DNA of 64,000 nucleotides from Amycolatopsis echigonensis (GTDB lineage Bacteria > Actinomycetota > Actinomycetes > Mycobacteriales > Pseudonocardiaceae). The position numbers and the translations under genes are program-made. Shown piece after piece: positions 41,873-50,684 of this stretch. The first letter of the stretch is position 1; each line of letters opens with the position of its first letter. The notes below the pieces were generated by a model. The model had not been told where the DNA came from. It made no database searches and saw only the letters and a list, made by a program, of their open reading frames with translations. The stretch covers positions 1-64,000 of the forward strand of contig NZ_JACJHR010000039.1 in assembly GCF_014174495.1 (NCBI RefSeq), given 5' to 3'.

Positions 41873-43141
41873 GTGGCGGCGAGTCAGTCTTTCGAGGTAG
41901 TGGTCGCCGGGGGCGGGTTGGGCGGGCTTTGTGCTGCCTTGTCGTTGCGGCAGCGCGGGTTGCGGGTCACGGTGGTCGAAGCGGCGCCGCAGCTCGGGGA
42001 GATCGGGGCGGGGATTCAGACCGCGCCCAATGCCAGCCGGATCCTGATCGGGCTGGGGTTGCGGCCCGAGCTGCAGAAGGTTCGGTGCGAACCGCAGGAT
42101 CAGGTGCGGCGGCGGTGGGCCGACGGCAGCATTATCGCGCAGTTGCCGCTCGGGCAGCGGGTCGTCGACAAGTACGGGGCGCCGTACTGGCATTACCACC
42201 GGGCGGATTTGCATTCCGTTCTCTTGCGGGCGTGCGTTGATCCCGACGGGGCCGGGCCGGTCGTGAAGGTCGCGACGGCGGCGAAGGTGGTCGATCTCGA
42301 TCGCGGGAATCCGGAGCGGCCCGCCGTCATTGCCGAGGACGGGCGCAGGTTCGAGGGCGACGTTGTCGTCGGGGCGGACGGGATCCGTTCCGCGGTAAGG
42401 GATCTCGCCGGGTTCGACGATACTCTCGCGTTTTCCGGCGAGATGGCGTATCGGGCGCTGATTCCGGGCGATTCGATCGCGGCGGATCCGGCGACGCGGT
42501 TCCTGGTCGACCGTTACCATTCGACGATCTGGTACGGGCCGGACAAGCATCTGGTCCACTACATGATTCGCGGCGGCGACTATTTGAACGTGGTGGCGAT
42601 CGTGCCGTGCACGGAGGAGGTCGAGAAGAACTGGAGTGCGCCGGCCAGCGCGGAGCAGCTCGCGGCTGAGTATTCCGATTGGGACGACCGCGTGCCGACG
42701 ATGCTGTCGAAGGCCAAGGACGACGTCTCGGTCTGGGCGATGTACCGGCGCCGCCGCGATCCGGTGTGGGTGGACGGGCGCGTCGCGTTGCTCGGGGACG
42801 CTTGTCACGCAATGCTGCCGTACCAGGCGCAAGGTGCGTCGCAGGCGATGGAGGACGGCGCGGTTCTCGCCGAAGAGCTGGGGCAGGCGACCCGCGAAGG
42901 GATCGACAGCGCGCTGACCCGGTATGTGCACCGCCGCGCCAAGCACGCGGGGATGGTGCAGGACGCGTCCCTGCGGAACATGAGTTTCTACCACTTGCCG
43001 GACGGTCCGGAGCAGCGCGAGCGCGACGAAAAGCTGCGGAGTTTCGACGGCGAGTCCGATGTGTCCTACGACTGGCTGTGGAACGGGACCCCGCTCAACG
43101 ACCCGGACAACGAATCCATCCACTACCAGTTCGCCCGATAG
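41873..43141 (+). CDS. nicC: FAD monooxygenase, 6-hydroxynicotinate 3-monooxygenase-like
   Basis: A 422-residue class A flavin monooxygenase. The FAD loop VVVAGGGLGGLCAALSLRQR begins near residue 9, the DG motif is GDVVVGADGIRS, and the ribityl-binding GDACHAMLPYQAQGASQAMED starts near 308. NicC hydroxylates 6-hydroxynicotinate with loss of CO2 to 2,5-dihydroxypyridine. The substrate is inferred from the complete downstream pathway; salicylate-hydroxylase-like enzymes look similar. GTG 41873 has GGAGG upstream. First gene of the longer nic operon. Confidence 0.82.
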   Translation: MAASQSFEVVVAGGGLGGLCAALSLRQRGLRVTVVEAAPQLGEIGAGIQTAPNASRILIGLGLRPELQKVRCEPQDQVRRRWADGSIIAQLPLGQRVVDKYGAPYWHYHRADLHSVLLRACVDPDGAGPVVKVATAAKVVDLDRGNPERPAVIAEDGRRFEGDVVVGADGIRSAVRDLAGFDDTLAFSGEMAYRALIPGDSIAADPATRFLVDRYHSTIWYGPDKHLVHYMIRGGDYLNVVAIVPCTEEVEKNWSAPASAEQLAAEYSDWDDRVPTMLSKAKDDVSVWAMYRRRRDPVWVDGRVALLGDACHAMLPYQAQGASQAMEDGAVLAEELGQATREGIDSALTRYVHRRAKHAGMVQDASLRNMSFYHLPDGPEQRERDEKLRSFDGESDVSYDWLWNGTPLNDPDNESIHYQFAR

Positions 43142-43181
43142 CACGAACGGCCCACGCAGACTTTCGCAAAGGAGCAAAGCT

Positions 43182-44576
43182 ATGCGTACCGGAGACCAGG
43201 TGGTCCAAGACTTGCCGTGGCGCTGGCGCGTCCAGGGCAAGATCTTCCTCATCGGCGGGCTCGGCTACATGTTCGACGCCTGGGACGTGGCGCTGAACGG
43301 ATTCCTCACCCCGTTGGTGGGCACGGAATTCGGGCTGTCGGCCACGCAGCGGGGGTTTGTCGCCACGGCCAATCTGATCGGCATGGCGGTGGGGGCGGTC
43401 GCCTGGGGGACGGTCGCGGACCGGATCGGCCGCAAGCGGGCGTTCAGCATCACGTTGCTGTTGTTCGCGTTCTTCTCGGTGTTCGCGGCGTTGTCGCCGA
43501 ACATCGAGGTGTTCCTGCTGCTGAGGTTCCTCGCGGGAGTCGGGCTCGGCGGCTGCATCCCGGTGGACTACGCGATTGTCAGCGAGTTCTCGCCGCGCAA
43601 GCAACGGGGGCGCGTACTGTCCGCAATGGACGGTTGGTGGCCGGTCGGCACCACGCTGGCGGGGGCGTCGGCGACACTGCTGGTTCCGGTTTCCGGGAAC
43701 TGGCGGTGGATGCTGGTGCTGATGATCCTGCCCGCGGTGCTGCTGTTCTGGGCACGGCGCGGGGTTCCGGAATCGCCGTTGTATCTGGTCCGCAAGGGGC
43801 GCGAGGCCGAGGCCCGGCTGGTGATCGACGATCTCGTCGAACGCACGGGCGCGCCGAAGGAGCAGTACCGGATCCCGGCGGCGATCCAGGAAGACAAGCG
43901 TGCCGGCGGGGTGTTCGCGGCGGCCGATCAGCTGCGGCGGGTCTGGGCGTACAACCCGAAGGTCACCGGGGTCGCCTGGGCATTGTTCATCACCGTGATG
44001 CTGGTGTACTACGCCGCGCTGAGCTGGATGCCTTCGATCCTCAAGGCGCAGGGCTTCGGGGAGATCGCCGCGTTCGCTTCGACCACTTTGATGAACGCGC
44101 TCGGTATCGTCGGCGTCGTGGTGGCGGTGTTGCTGGTGGACCGCATCGGCCGCAAGCGGGTGATCGCCGCGGCCGGGCCGCTGGCTGCGGTCACGCTGGT
44201 GATTTTCTCGCTGGTGCTCGGGTCGGCCGGGGCCGCGGTGGTGGCGATCGGCGCGTTCGGGCTGTTCTCGCTGGTGGTCATTCCGGTGATGTACGCGTTC
44301 GTATCCGAGCTGTACCCGACGGAGCTGCGCGCGTCGGGCTTCGGCTGGGCGTCGTCGTCCAGCCGAGCGGTCACCGGGTTCGCGCCATTGCTGTTCGGCA
44401 GCGTGCTGTGGCCGGTGCTCGGGCTGCCGCTGACGTTCACGCTGCTCGGCCTGCTCGTCGTCGGGGCCGTGGTGTTCATGGTCTTCTGCGCGCCGGAAAC
44501 CCGGGGCCGGGAGCTGGACCGGATCGCCGACGAGACCGCGCCCGCGCCGCACCAGTCCGAAATGGACGCAGTCTGA
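43182..44576 (+). CDS. MFS transporter, probable nicotinate/hydroxynicotinate uptake
   Basis: A 464-residue metabolite:proton symporter with twelve membrane helices. GTVADRIGRKRAFSITLLL is the loop 2-3 signature, RFLAGVGLGGCIPVDYAIVSE the helix 4-5 signature, and LLVDRIGRKRVIAAAG its second-half repeat. Position between the monooxygenase and hydroxylase genes suggests import of the pathway substrate, like NicT in Pseudomonas. ATG 43182 has AAAGGAG upstream. Confidence 0.85.
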   Translation: MRTGDQVVQDLPWRWRVQGKIFLIGGLGYMFDAWDVALNGFLTPLVGTEFGLSATQRGFVATANLIGMAVGAVAWGTVADRIGRKRAFSITLLLFAFFSVFAALSPNIEVFLLLRFLAGVGLGGCIPVDYAIVSEFSPRKQRGRVLSAMDGWWPVGTTLAGASATLLVPVSGNWRWMLVLMILPAVLLFWARRGVPESPLYLVRKGREAEARLVIDDLVERTGAPKEQYRIPAAIQEDKRAGGVFAAADQLRRVWAYNPKVTGVAWALFITVMLVYYAALSWMPSILKAQGFGEIAAFASTTLMNALGIVGVVVAVLLVDRIGRKRVIAAAGPLAAVTLVIFSLVLGSAGAAVVAIGAFGLFSLVVIPVMYAFVSELYPTELRASGFGWASSSSRAVTGFAPLLFGSVLWPVLGLPLTFTLLGLLVVGAVVFMVFCAPETRGRELDRIADETAPAPHQSEMDAV

Positions 44577-44601
44577 TCCGCCGCCGCAGAAAGGGAATCG
44601 C

Positions 44602-45480
44602 ATGAAGCCCGCCGCGTTCGCCTACCACCGGGCGCACGACGTCGCCGACGCCGTCGGCCTGCTTTCCGACCTCGCCGGGCGAGGGCGGGAGCCGAAAGCG
44701 ATCGCGGGCGGGCAGAGCCTGATGCCGATGATGAGCTTCCGCCTGGCCCGCCCGAGCGACCTGGTCGACCTCGGGCGGCTGCGGGACCTGCCGGGGATGA
44801 CCGAGATCGCGCGGACCGGTCCGGCGCTCCGCATCGGCGCGATGACGACGCACCGCCAGGTCGAGCTGGCCGCGCTCGGCCCGGGTTTCGCGGTGCTGGC
44901 GGAGGCGATGCGGTACGTCGGGCACCTGCCGATCCGGTCCCGGGGCACGGTCGGCGGCAGTCTCGTGCACGGCGACTCCACTGCGGAGTGGTGCATGCTC
45001 GCGCTGCTGCTGGACGCGGTGATCGTCGCCGAAGGCCCGGACGGCCGCCGTGAAATCCCGGCCGGGGAGATGTTCTACGGCTTCTACGCGACCGCGGTGG
45101 AGGCGGACGAGGTCGTCACCGAGGTCCGGTTCACCCGGGCGGCGCCGAAGGCCGCGTTGACCGAGTTTTCCCGCCGTGCCGGGGATTTCGCGACGGTCGC
45201 CGCGGCGGTGACGCTCGAGCCTCGCGCGGACGGATCGCTGGAAGGCGGCCGGGTGGTGCTCGGCGGGGTCGCGCCCGCACCGATGCGGGTTCCGGAAGCC
45301 GAGGCGGTGCTGGCGGACGGCGAACCGGGACCGGAGTTGTTCGCCGCGTGCGGGCGGGCGGCGGCGGAGGCGATCGACCCGCGGAGTGACGCGCAGGGGA
45401 GTGCGGACTACCGGCGTGCGCTGACGAGGACGTTGGTGGCACGGAGCCTGGGCCAGGCGTGGGAAAAGGGAGAGCGGTGA
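44602..45480 (+). CDS. Molybdenum hydroxylase, FAD subunit (medium, CoxM/CutM-like)
   Basis: A 292-residue FAD-binding subunit. Both flavin motifs are present: AGGQSLMPMMSFRLARPSDL near residue 34 and RGTVGGSLVHGDSTAEW near 115. With the next two genes it forms a three-subunit xanthine-oxidase-type hydroxylase, taken here to convert nicotinate to 6-hydroxynicotinate. Its TGA overlaps the next ATG in TGATG. Confidence 0.9.
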   Translation: MKPAAFAYHRAHDVADAVGLLSDLAGRGREPKAIAGGQSLMPMMSFRLARPSDLVDLGRLRDLPGMTEIARTGPALRIGAMTTHRQVELAALGPGFAVLAEAMRYVGHLPIRSRGTVGGSLVHGDSTAEWCMLALLLDAVIVAEGPDGRREIPAGEMFYGFYATAVEADEVVTEVRFTRAAPKAALTEFSRRAGDFATVAAAVTLEPRADGSLEGGRVVLGGVAPAPMRVPEAEAVLADGEPGPELFAACGRAAAEAIDPRSDAQGSADYRRALTRTLVARSLGQAWEKGER

Positions 45481-47882
45481 TGGCGAGTTCGCCCGAAGAA
45501 CCCCGGTTCGACGGCCGGGGCGGCAAGTGGATCGGCGCGTCCGTGCGCCGTCGCGAGGACCCGCGGCTGGTCACCGGTCGGGGGCGGTTCGTGGACGACA
45601 TCCACCTCCACGGCATGCTGCACGCCGGGTTCGTGCGCGCGACCGTCGCGCACGGCAAGATCACCGGACTCGACCTCAGCGCCACTCGCGAGGTGGACGG
45701 CGTCGTAGCCGCGTACTCGGCGGAAGACCTCCAGCTCGGCGACATGGTCGCGCTGCTGGACCGCCCGCCCGAGGAGTTCACCCCGACCACGATGCCGATC
45801 CTCGCGCGCGGAAAGGTCCGGTTCGTCGGCGAGCCGATCGCGCTGGTCATCGCGAAGGATCCGTACGCGGTCGAGGACGGCATCGAGGCCGCTCAGGTGA
45901 GTTACGAGGTCCTCGACGCTGTCGTCTCCGAGGAAACAGCGCTCGCCGAGAATGCGCCGTTGGTGCACGAGGACGCGCCGAGCAACGTGCTGCTCGATGT
46001 CACGGCGTTCGACACCCCGGGCGTGGACGAAGCGTTCGCGGACGGGTGCGTGATCGAACTCGTCACCCGCAGCGGACGGCAGAACGCGCTGCCGCTCGAG
46101 ACGCGCGGCGCGGTGGCGTCCTGGGACGACCGCGACGAGCAGCTCCTCGTCCAGACGTGCAGCCAGGTGCCGCACCAGGTCCGTACCGTGCTGGCGCGGT
46201 CGTTGCGGATCCCGGAGCGTTCAGTGCGCGTCGTGGTCCCGGACATGGGCGGCGGCTTCGGGCAGAAATGCGTGGTGGGCCGGGAGGAAATCGCCGTCGC
46301 GGCGGCGGCGAAACTGTTGCGGCGTCCGGTCAAATGGATCGAGGATCGCAGCGAAGCCCTCGCGTCCGGCTTCCTGGCGCGCGAGCAGCGCTACCGCACG
46401 CGCGCCGCGTTCACTCCGGACGGCGAACTGACCGCGCTGGAGTCCGACATCGTGTGCGACATGGGCGCGTACTCGTGCTATCCGTTCACCGTCGGCATCG
46501 AACCGCTGATGGCAGCGGCGGAAATGCCGTCGGTGTACCGGGTGCCGGCCTATCGGGTGCGGGCAAGAGCGATCACGAGCAACAAAGCGCCGACCGCGCC
46601 GTACCGCGGGGTCAGCCGTCCGCAGTACGTCATGGTGATGGAGCGGATCATGGACCTGGCCGCGCGTCGGCTCGGCCTCGACCCGGTCGAGATCCGCCGC
46701 CGCAACGTGATCACCGAATTCCCGTACGTGGGCATCAACAAGGTGACCTACGACCCCGGCAGCTACCTCGAATCGCTGGAGCTGGGCGAGAAGATCCTCC
46801 GCGACGAGGGCTGGTACGAGCTGCGCGAGAAGAACCCGTATATCGGCATCGGCTACAGCTGCTTCTCCGAGCGCACCGGCTACGGCTCGGAGGCGTTCGC
46901 GAAGCGGAAGATGACCGTCGTCCCGGGGTTCGACGTGAGCGAGATCCGGATGGACCTCACCGGTTCGATCGTGGTCACGAGCGGCACGATCAACCACGGG
47001 CAGTCCCACGAGACGACGTTCGCGCAGATCGTCGCGGAACGCCTCGGCGTCGACCTCGCCAAGGTCAAGCTGCGCCAGGGCGACACCGAGCGGATCTCCT
47101 ACGGCTGGGGCACTTTCGCGTCGCGCTCGGTGACCATCGGCGGCTCCGCCGTGGCGACCGCGGCGACCCGGCTGGGCGAGCAGCTCTGCGTGATCGCGGC
47201 GCATCTGCTGGACACCCGCGTCGAGAACGTCGGCCTCGACGGCGACGGCGGCGTGATCCAGCTCGACGACCCCAGCCGGCGGCTTTCCTTCGAGGAGATC
47301 GCCGACGTCGCGTACCTGCGCAGCCACCTGCTGCCCAAGGAGGCCGAGCCGACGCTCACCGCCACCGCGGCGTTCGACGTCCCCGGCGACGGGACGTTCT
47401 CGAACGCCACGCACGCGGTCGTGGTGGAAGCCGACCCGGGCACCGGCCAGGTGAAAATCCTCCGCTACGCCTGCGTCGAGGACTGCGGCGTGGTGATCAA
47501 CCCGAAGGTGGTCGACGGGCAGGCGCGCGGCGGGATCGCGCAGGGCATCGCTGGCGCGCTGTTCGAGGAGGTCACCTACGCCGAGAACGGCGAACCGTCG
47601 GCGGCGAGTTTCATCGACTACCTCGTGCCGACCGCCGCGGAGATTCCCGACATCACCGTCGACCATCTCGAAACCCCGTGCGCCTTCACCGAAAGCGGCG
47701 CGAAGGGAGCCGGGGAGGGCGGCACGATCGGCGCGCCCGCCGCGGTCCTGAACGCGGTCAACGACCTCCTCTGGCGCACCGGGGTCCAGTTGGAGCAGAC
47801 CCCGATCCACCCTGAGGCCGTCCTCGCCGCGCTCGCTGTGACTGACCTGGCCGACCGGGAGAAAGCGGGAACCGGAGCATGA
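45480..47882 (+). CDS. Molybdenum hydroxylase, large molybdopterin subunit
   Basis: An 800-residue molybdopterin-binding subunit. Seen in order: GASVRRREDPRLVTGRGRFV, the VPDMGGGFGQK pterin loop near residue 253, APYRGVSRPQ near 373, and the catalytic Glu in GAKGAGEGGTIGAPA near 742. The CO-dehydrogenase active-site loop (AYRCSFR) is not present, so CO oxidation is excluded. Context makes nicotinate hydroxylation the best guess. Its stop overlaps the start of the FeS subunit (ATGA). Confidence 0.9.
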   Translation: MASSPEEPRFDGRGGKWIGASVRRREDPRLVTGRGRFVDDIHLHGMLHAGFVRATVAHGKITGLDLSATREVDGVVAAYSAEDLQLGDMVALLDRPPEEFTPTTMPILARGKVRFVGEPIALVIAKDPYAVEDGIEAAQVSYEVLDAVVSEETALAENAPLVHEDAPSNVLLDVTAFDTPGVDEAFADGCVIELVTRSGRQNALPLETRGAVASWDDRDEQLLVQTCSQVPHQVRTVLARSLRIPERSVRVVVPDMGGGFGQKCVVGREEIAVAAAAKLLRRPVKWIEDRSEALASGFLAREQRYRTRAAFTPDGELTALESDIVCDMGAYSCYPFTVGIEPLMAAAEMPSVYRVPAYRVRARAITSNKAPTAPYRGVSRPQYVMVMERIMDLAARRLGLDPVEIRRRNVITEFPYVGINKVTYDPGSYLESLELGEKILRDEGWYELREKNPYIGIGYSCFSERTGYGSEAFAKRKMTVVPGFDVSEIRMDLTGSIVVTSGTINHGQSHETTFAQIVAERLGVDLAKVKLRQGDTERISYGWGTFASRSVTIGGSAVATAATRLGEQLCVIAAHLLDTRVENVGLDGDGGVIQLDDPSRRLSFEEIADVAYLRSHLLPKEAEPTLTATAAFDVPGDGTFSNATHAVVVEADPGTGQVKILRYACVEDCGVVINPKVVDGQARGGIAQGIAGALFEEVTYAENGEPSAASFIDYLVPTAAEIPDITVDHLETPCAFTESGAKGAGEGGTIGAPAAVLNAVNDLLWRTGVQLEQTPIHPEAVLAALAVTDLADREKAGTGA

Positions 47883-48385
47883 CCGACAAACAGCTGATCG
47901 TCCTGACCGTCAACGGCGAGGAGCACGAACTGCTCGTCGAACCGCGATGGACGCTGCTCGACGTGCTCCGGCACCACGTGGGGCTCACCGGCACGCACGT
48001 CGGCTGCGAGCACGGTGTGTGCGGAGCGTGCACGATCCTGGTCGACGGAGAACCGGTGCGCGCCTGCCTGATGTACGCAGTGCAGGCGGAAGGCTGCGCG
48101 ATCCGGACCGTCGAGGATCTCGGCACCCCGGAGGAGCCGAACGACTTGCAGCAGGCGTTTTCGGAACACCACGGGCTGCAGTGCGGCTTCTGCACGCCCG
48201 GATTCCTGATGCTCGCCGAAGGATTCCTGGCCCAGGAACCGTCGCCGACGCGGGAGCAGATCCGGGAGACGGTGTCGTCGAACCTGTGCCGCTGCACCGG
48301 GTACCAGACCATTGTGGACGCGATCGAGGCCACCGCCGCGCAGCGCTCCACCGAATCCGGCAGGAAAGAGGACGCCGTCCGATGA
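47879..48385 (+). CDS. Molybdenum hydroxylase, 2Fe-2S subunit
   Basis: A 168-residue small subunit with two 2Fe-2S clusters: plant-type GCEHGVCGACTILVDG (with the fourth Cys in RACLM) and the helical cluster CGFCTPG / CRCTGYQTI. Electrons pass from the molybdenum site through these to FAD. ATGA overlaps join it to the genes on both sides. Confidence 0.93.
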   Translation: MTDKQLIVLTVNGEEHELLVEPRWTLLDVLRHHVGLTGTHVGCEHGVCGACTILVDGEPVRACLMYAVQAEGCAIRTVEDLGTPEEPNDLQQAFSEHHGLQCGFCTPGFLMLAEGFLAQEPSPTREQIRETVSSNLCRCTGYQTIVDAIEATAAQRSTESGRKEDAVR

Positions 48386-49035
48386 TTCTCGAGAACACCC
48401 TTGACCTTCCCGGCGATCCGGACACGGTGTTCGCGCTGCTCAACGACGTCGAGCGGGTCGCGGGCTGCCTGCCCGGCGCGGTGCTGGAGGGCCGGGACGG
48501 CGAGTCCTACCTCGGCAGGGTCAAGTTCAAGGTCGGCCCGGTCAGCGCCGCGTACGCGGGCAAGGTCCGGTTCACCGAGATCGCCGAGGCCGAGCGCCGG
48601 CTGCGGCTGTCGGCGCGGGGCGCGGACAGCCACGGCAACGGCGACGCGGAAGCGGACGTCACGCTGACCCTGGTGCCCGGTCCGAAGGGTTCGTCGCTGA
48701 ACCTGCGCACCGATCTCGTGGTGCGGGGCAAGATCGCGCAGTTCGGCAAGGGCGCGATCAGCACGGTGTCGAACCGGATCCTGCAGCAGTTCGCGCAGAA
48801 TCTCGGTGCGCTGCTGGAAAACGGCGGAAGCGCACCGGCTCCGGCGGCAGCGGCGACCGCCACCGCGCCTGCCTCGGATTCGCTCGACGGCTTGGCGATG
48901 CTGCTCCCGCCTGGTGCCAAGCGTTATCTCCCCGTCGTCGCGGCGGGCGCGCTGGGGCTGTTCCAAGGCTGGCTGCTCGGCCGGATCCGGTCGCAGAACA
49001 AACTGATCAAGGAGCTGCTGCGTGAACGCGCCTGA
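48382..49035 (+). CDS. CoxG-like SRPBCC protein with C-terminal membrane anchor
   Basis: A 217-residue CoxG-family protein: NTLDLPGDPDTVFALLNDVERVAGCLPGA and KVGPVSAAYAGKVRF in the lipid/ligand-binding domain (1-150), an Ala/Pro linker, then a hydrophobic helix (YLPVVAAGALGLFQGWLLG) near the end. CoxG recruits CO dehydrogenase to the membrane in other bacteria; here it probably does the same for the hydroxylase, letting it pass electrons to the respiratory chain. Overlaps both neighbours. Confidence 0.88.
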   Translation: MILENTLDLPGDPDTVFALLNDVERVAGCLPGAVLEGRDGESYLGRVKFKVGPVSAAYAGKVRFTEIAEAERRLRLSARGADSHGNGDAEADVTLTLVPGPKGSSLNLRTDLVVRGKIAQFGKGAISTVSNRILQQFAQNLGALLENGGSAPAPAAAATATAPASDSLDGLAMLLPPGAKRYLPVVAAGALGLFQGWLLGRIRSQNKLIKELLRERA

Positions 49036-49681
49036 AAACGGACTGCACGGCGCAGAGACGGACCAGACCTATGCCCGCGCGGGTTTCGGCGCCGCGGTGC
49101 CGAGAGGGACCTCGCCGGTGCTGGTCGTGGTCGACCTGACCCGCGGCTTCACCGAACCGGAATTCCCTTCCGGCGCGGACCTTTCCGCCGAAGTCGAAGC
49201 AGCTGACACGCTGGTCCGGGCCGCGCACGAGAGCGGGGCTCCGGTCGTCTGCACCGCGATCAGCTACACCCCAGCGGAGGCGGACGGCGACGCGATCGCC
49301 TGGCTGCGCAAAGCTCCCGGCATGCGCAGCCTGCGCGACGGAAGCGCCGAAGTCGCGCTCGACCCTCGGCTGGAACGGCACGACACCGACCACCTGATCG
49401 TCAAAAAGGGTGCATCCGCGTTCCACGGAACGGGCCTCGCCGCGCTGCTCACCGGCCTGGGCGCGGACACCGTGCTGGTCTGTGGCGCGACGACCTCTGG
49501 GTGCGTACGAGCGACGGCAGTCGACGCTGTCCAGTCCGGCTTCAACACACTCGTCGTCCGCGACGCTTGCGGCGACCGGGCGCGCGGACCGCACGACGCC
49601 GCTCTCTTCGACCTGCAAGCCAAATACGCCGACGTGATCGACCTGGGCGAGGGCGTCGAGCTGCTCGCCAAGGCCCGCTGA
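49022..49681 (+). CDS. nicF: Maleamate amidohydrolase (isochorismatase-like cysteine hydrolase)
   Basis: A 219-residue cysteine hydrolase with the family triad: Asp38 in VVVDLTRGF, Lys128 in IVKKGASAF and Cys161 in GATTSGCVRATAVDA, after a cis-peptide motif. N-carbamoylsarcosine amidase relatives look alike; the neighbours (formylmaleamate deformylase, maleate isomerase) point to maleamate to maleate plus ammonia. GTG 49022 overlaps the CoxG gene by 14 bases. Confidence 0.85.
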   Translation: MNAPENGLHGAETDQTYARAGFGAAVPRGTSPVLVVVDLTRGFTEPEFPSGADLSAEVEAADTLVRAAHESGAPVVCTAISYTPAEADGDAIAWLRKAPGMRSLRDGSAEVALDPRLERHDTDHLIVKKGASAFHGTGLAALLTGLGADTVLVCGATTSGCVRATAVDAVQSGFNTLVVRDACGDRARGPHDAALFDLQAKYADVIDLGEGVELLAKAR

Positions 49682-49701
49682 ACCCCGGAAGGAGTTCCCG
49701 C

Positions 49702-50580
49702 ATGTCCGCAGTGTCCGACCGGGTGCTGACCCAGCCCGCGCTCGCCGAACTGGCGAACGTCCCGGCGACGAGCGTCTGGGTGCGGTCCGGTTCCGTCCGG
49801 CTGCACGTCCTCGACTACGGCCCGGCCGACGGCGTCCCGCTCGTGGTCCTGCCCGGGATCACCAGCCCGGCGATCACCATGGACTTCGTCGCCCGCGAGC
49901 TGACCGACCTGGTCCGCCCGCTGGTGCTCGACATCCGCGGCCGCGGCCTGTCCGACGACGCGCCCGGCGCCGGGCCGTTGCACGGCTACGACCTCGATGC
50001 CTACGCCTCGGATGTCGACGCCGTCATCGACCAGCTGCAGCTGTCCGATCCGGTGCTGCTCGGCCACTCGATGGGTGCGCGGATCGCCGCGAAGGCCGCG
50101 AGTTCCGCGCACGGCACGATCCTGGCGGACCCGCCGATGAGCCACGCGGACCGGCCGTATCCGACCACTTTGGACACTTTCGCCGCGCAGCTGGACCAAG
50201 CCCGGCGCGGTAGCGACGCGGACGAGGTCGCCGCCTCCTGGCCCCGGTGGCCGCGCCGGGAACAGGAACTGCGCGCCGGCTGGCTCGCGTCGTGCTCCCG
50301 GACCGCGATCGCCGCGACGCACGCCGGGTTCGAGTCCGAGGAATTCCTTCCCCTGTGGGAGAAACTGACCGGACCGGCGGTCCTGCTGTTCGGAAAGGAC
50401 AGTCCCGTGGTGACGCCGGAGGACGTCGCCGCGCTGGCTGAAGCCAACCCCGCGCATCCGCTCGTGGGCATCGAGAACGCCGGGCACATGATCTTCTGGG
50501 ACGAGCCGGAGCCCGCCCTGCAGGCGCTGCGGTCGGCGTTGCAAGACCTGCTCGCCGCGCGCTCACCCGCCGTGCCGTGA
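49702..50580 (+). CDS. nicD: N-formylmaleamate deformylase-like alpha/beta hydrolase
   Basis: A 292-residue alpha/beta hydrolase with nucleophile GHSMGARIAAK near residue 118, oxyanion VLPGITSPAI and the terminal His in IENAGHMIFWDEP. NicD removes formate from N-formylmaleamate, the NicX product. ATG 49702 has AAGGAG upstream. The stop codon lies inside the left arm of a long palindrome, which probably ends this operon. Confidence 0.82.
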   Translation: MSAVSDRVLTQPALAELANVPATSVWVRSGSVRLHVLDYGPADGVPLVVLPGITSPAITMDFVARELTDLVRPLVLDIRGRGLSDDAPGAGPLHGYDLDAYASDVDAVIDQLQLSDPVLLGHSMGARIAAKAASSAHGTILADPPMSHADRPYPTTLDTFAAQLDQARRGSDADEVAASWPRWPRREQELRAGWLASCSRTAIAATHAGFESEEFLPLWEKLTGPAVLLFGKDSPVVTPEDVAALAEANPAHPLVGIENAGHMIFWDEPEPALQALRSALQDLLAARSPAVP

Positions 50581-50625
50581 AGGACTCCTTGAGGGAATCT
50601 GATTCCCTCAAGGAGTCCTTCACGG
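50575..50625. repeat. Long palindrome (family A, copy 5) overlapping the nicD stop
   Basis: Perfect 24-base arms (50575-50598 and 50602-50625) with a CTG loop. The nicD TGA (50578-50580) is part of the left arm. It separates the two nic operons and is the only copy between genes on the same strand. Confidence 0.85.
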
Positions 50626-50642
50626 ACCGTCGGCACATTACG

Positions 50643-50671
50643 CGTACTCGGATAATCCGTATTCGGACAAT
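50643..50671. promoter_or_regulatory. nic operator/promoter element, copy 2
   Basis: GTACTCGGATAATCCGTATT followed by CGGACAATA, with the palindrome CGGATAATCCG at 50649-50659 and the half site TTCGGA, as at 41801-41828. It lies 14 bases before nicX, suggesting that one regulator controls both operons. Confidence 0.65.
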
Positions 50672-50684
50672 AAAGGAGGTCGCC

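Noticed and set aside
44602..49035. Carbon monoxide dehydrogenase (coxMLS with coxG)
   Set aside because: The subunit layout fits, but the large subunit lacks the AYRCSFR active-site loop, and all neighbours are nicotinate-pathway genes.
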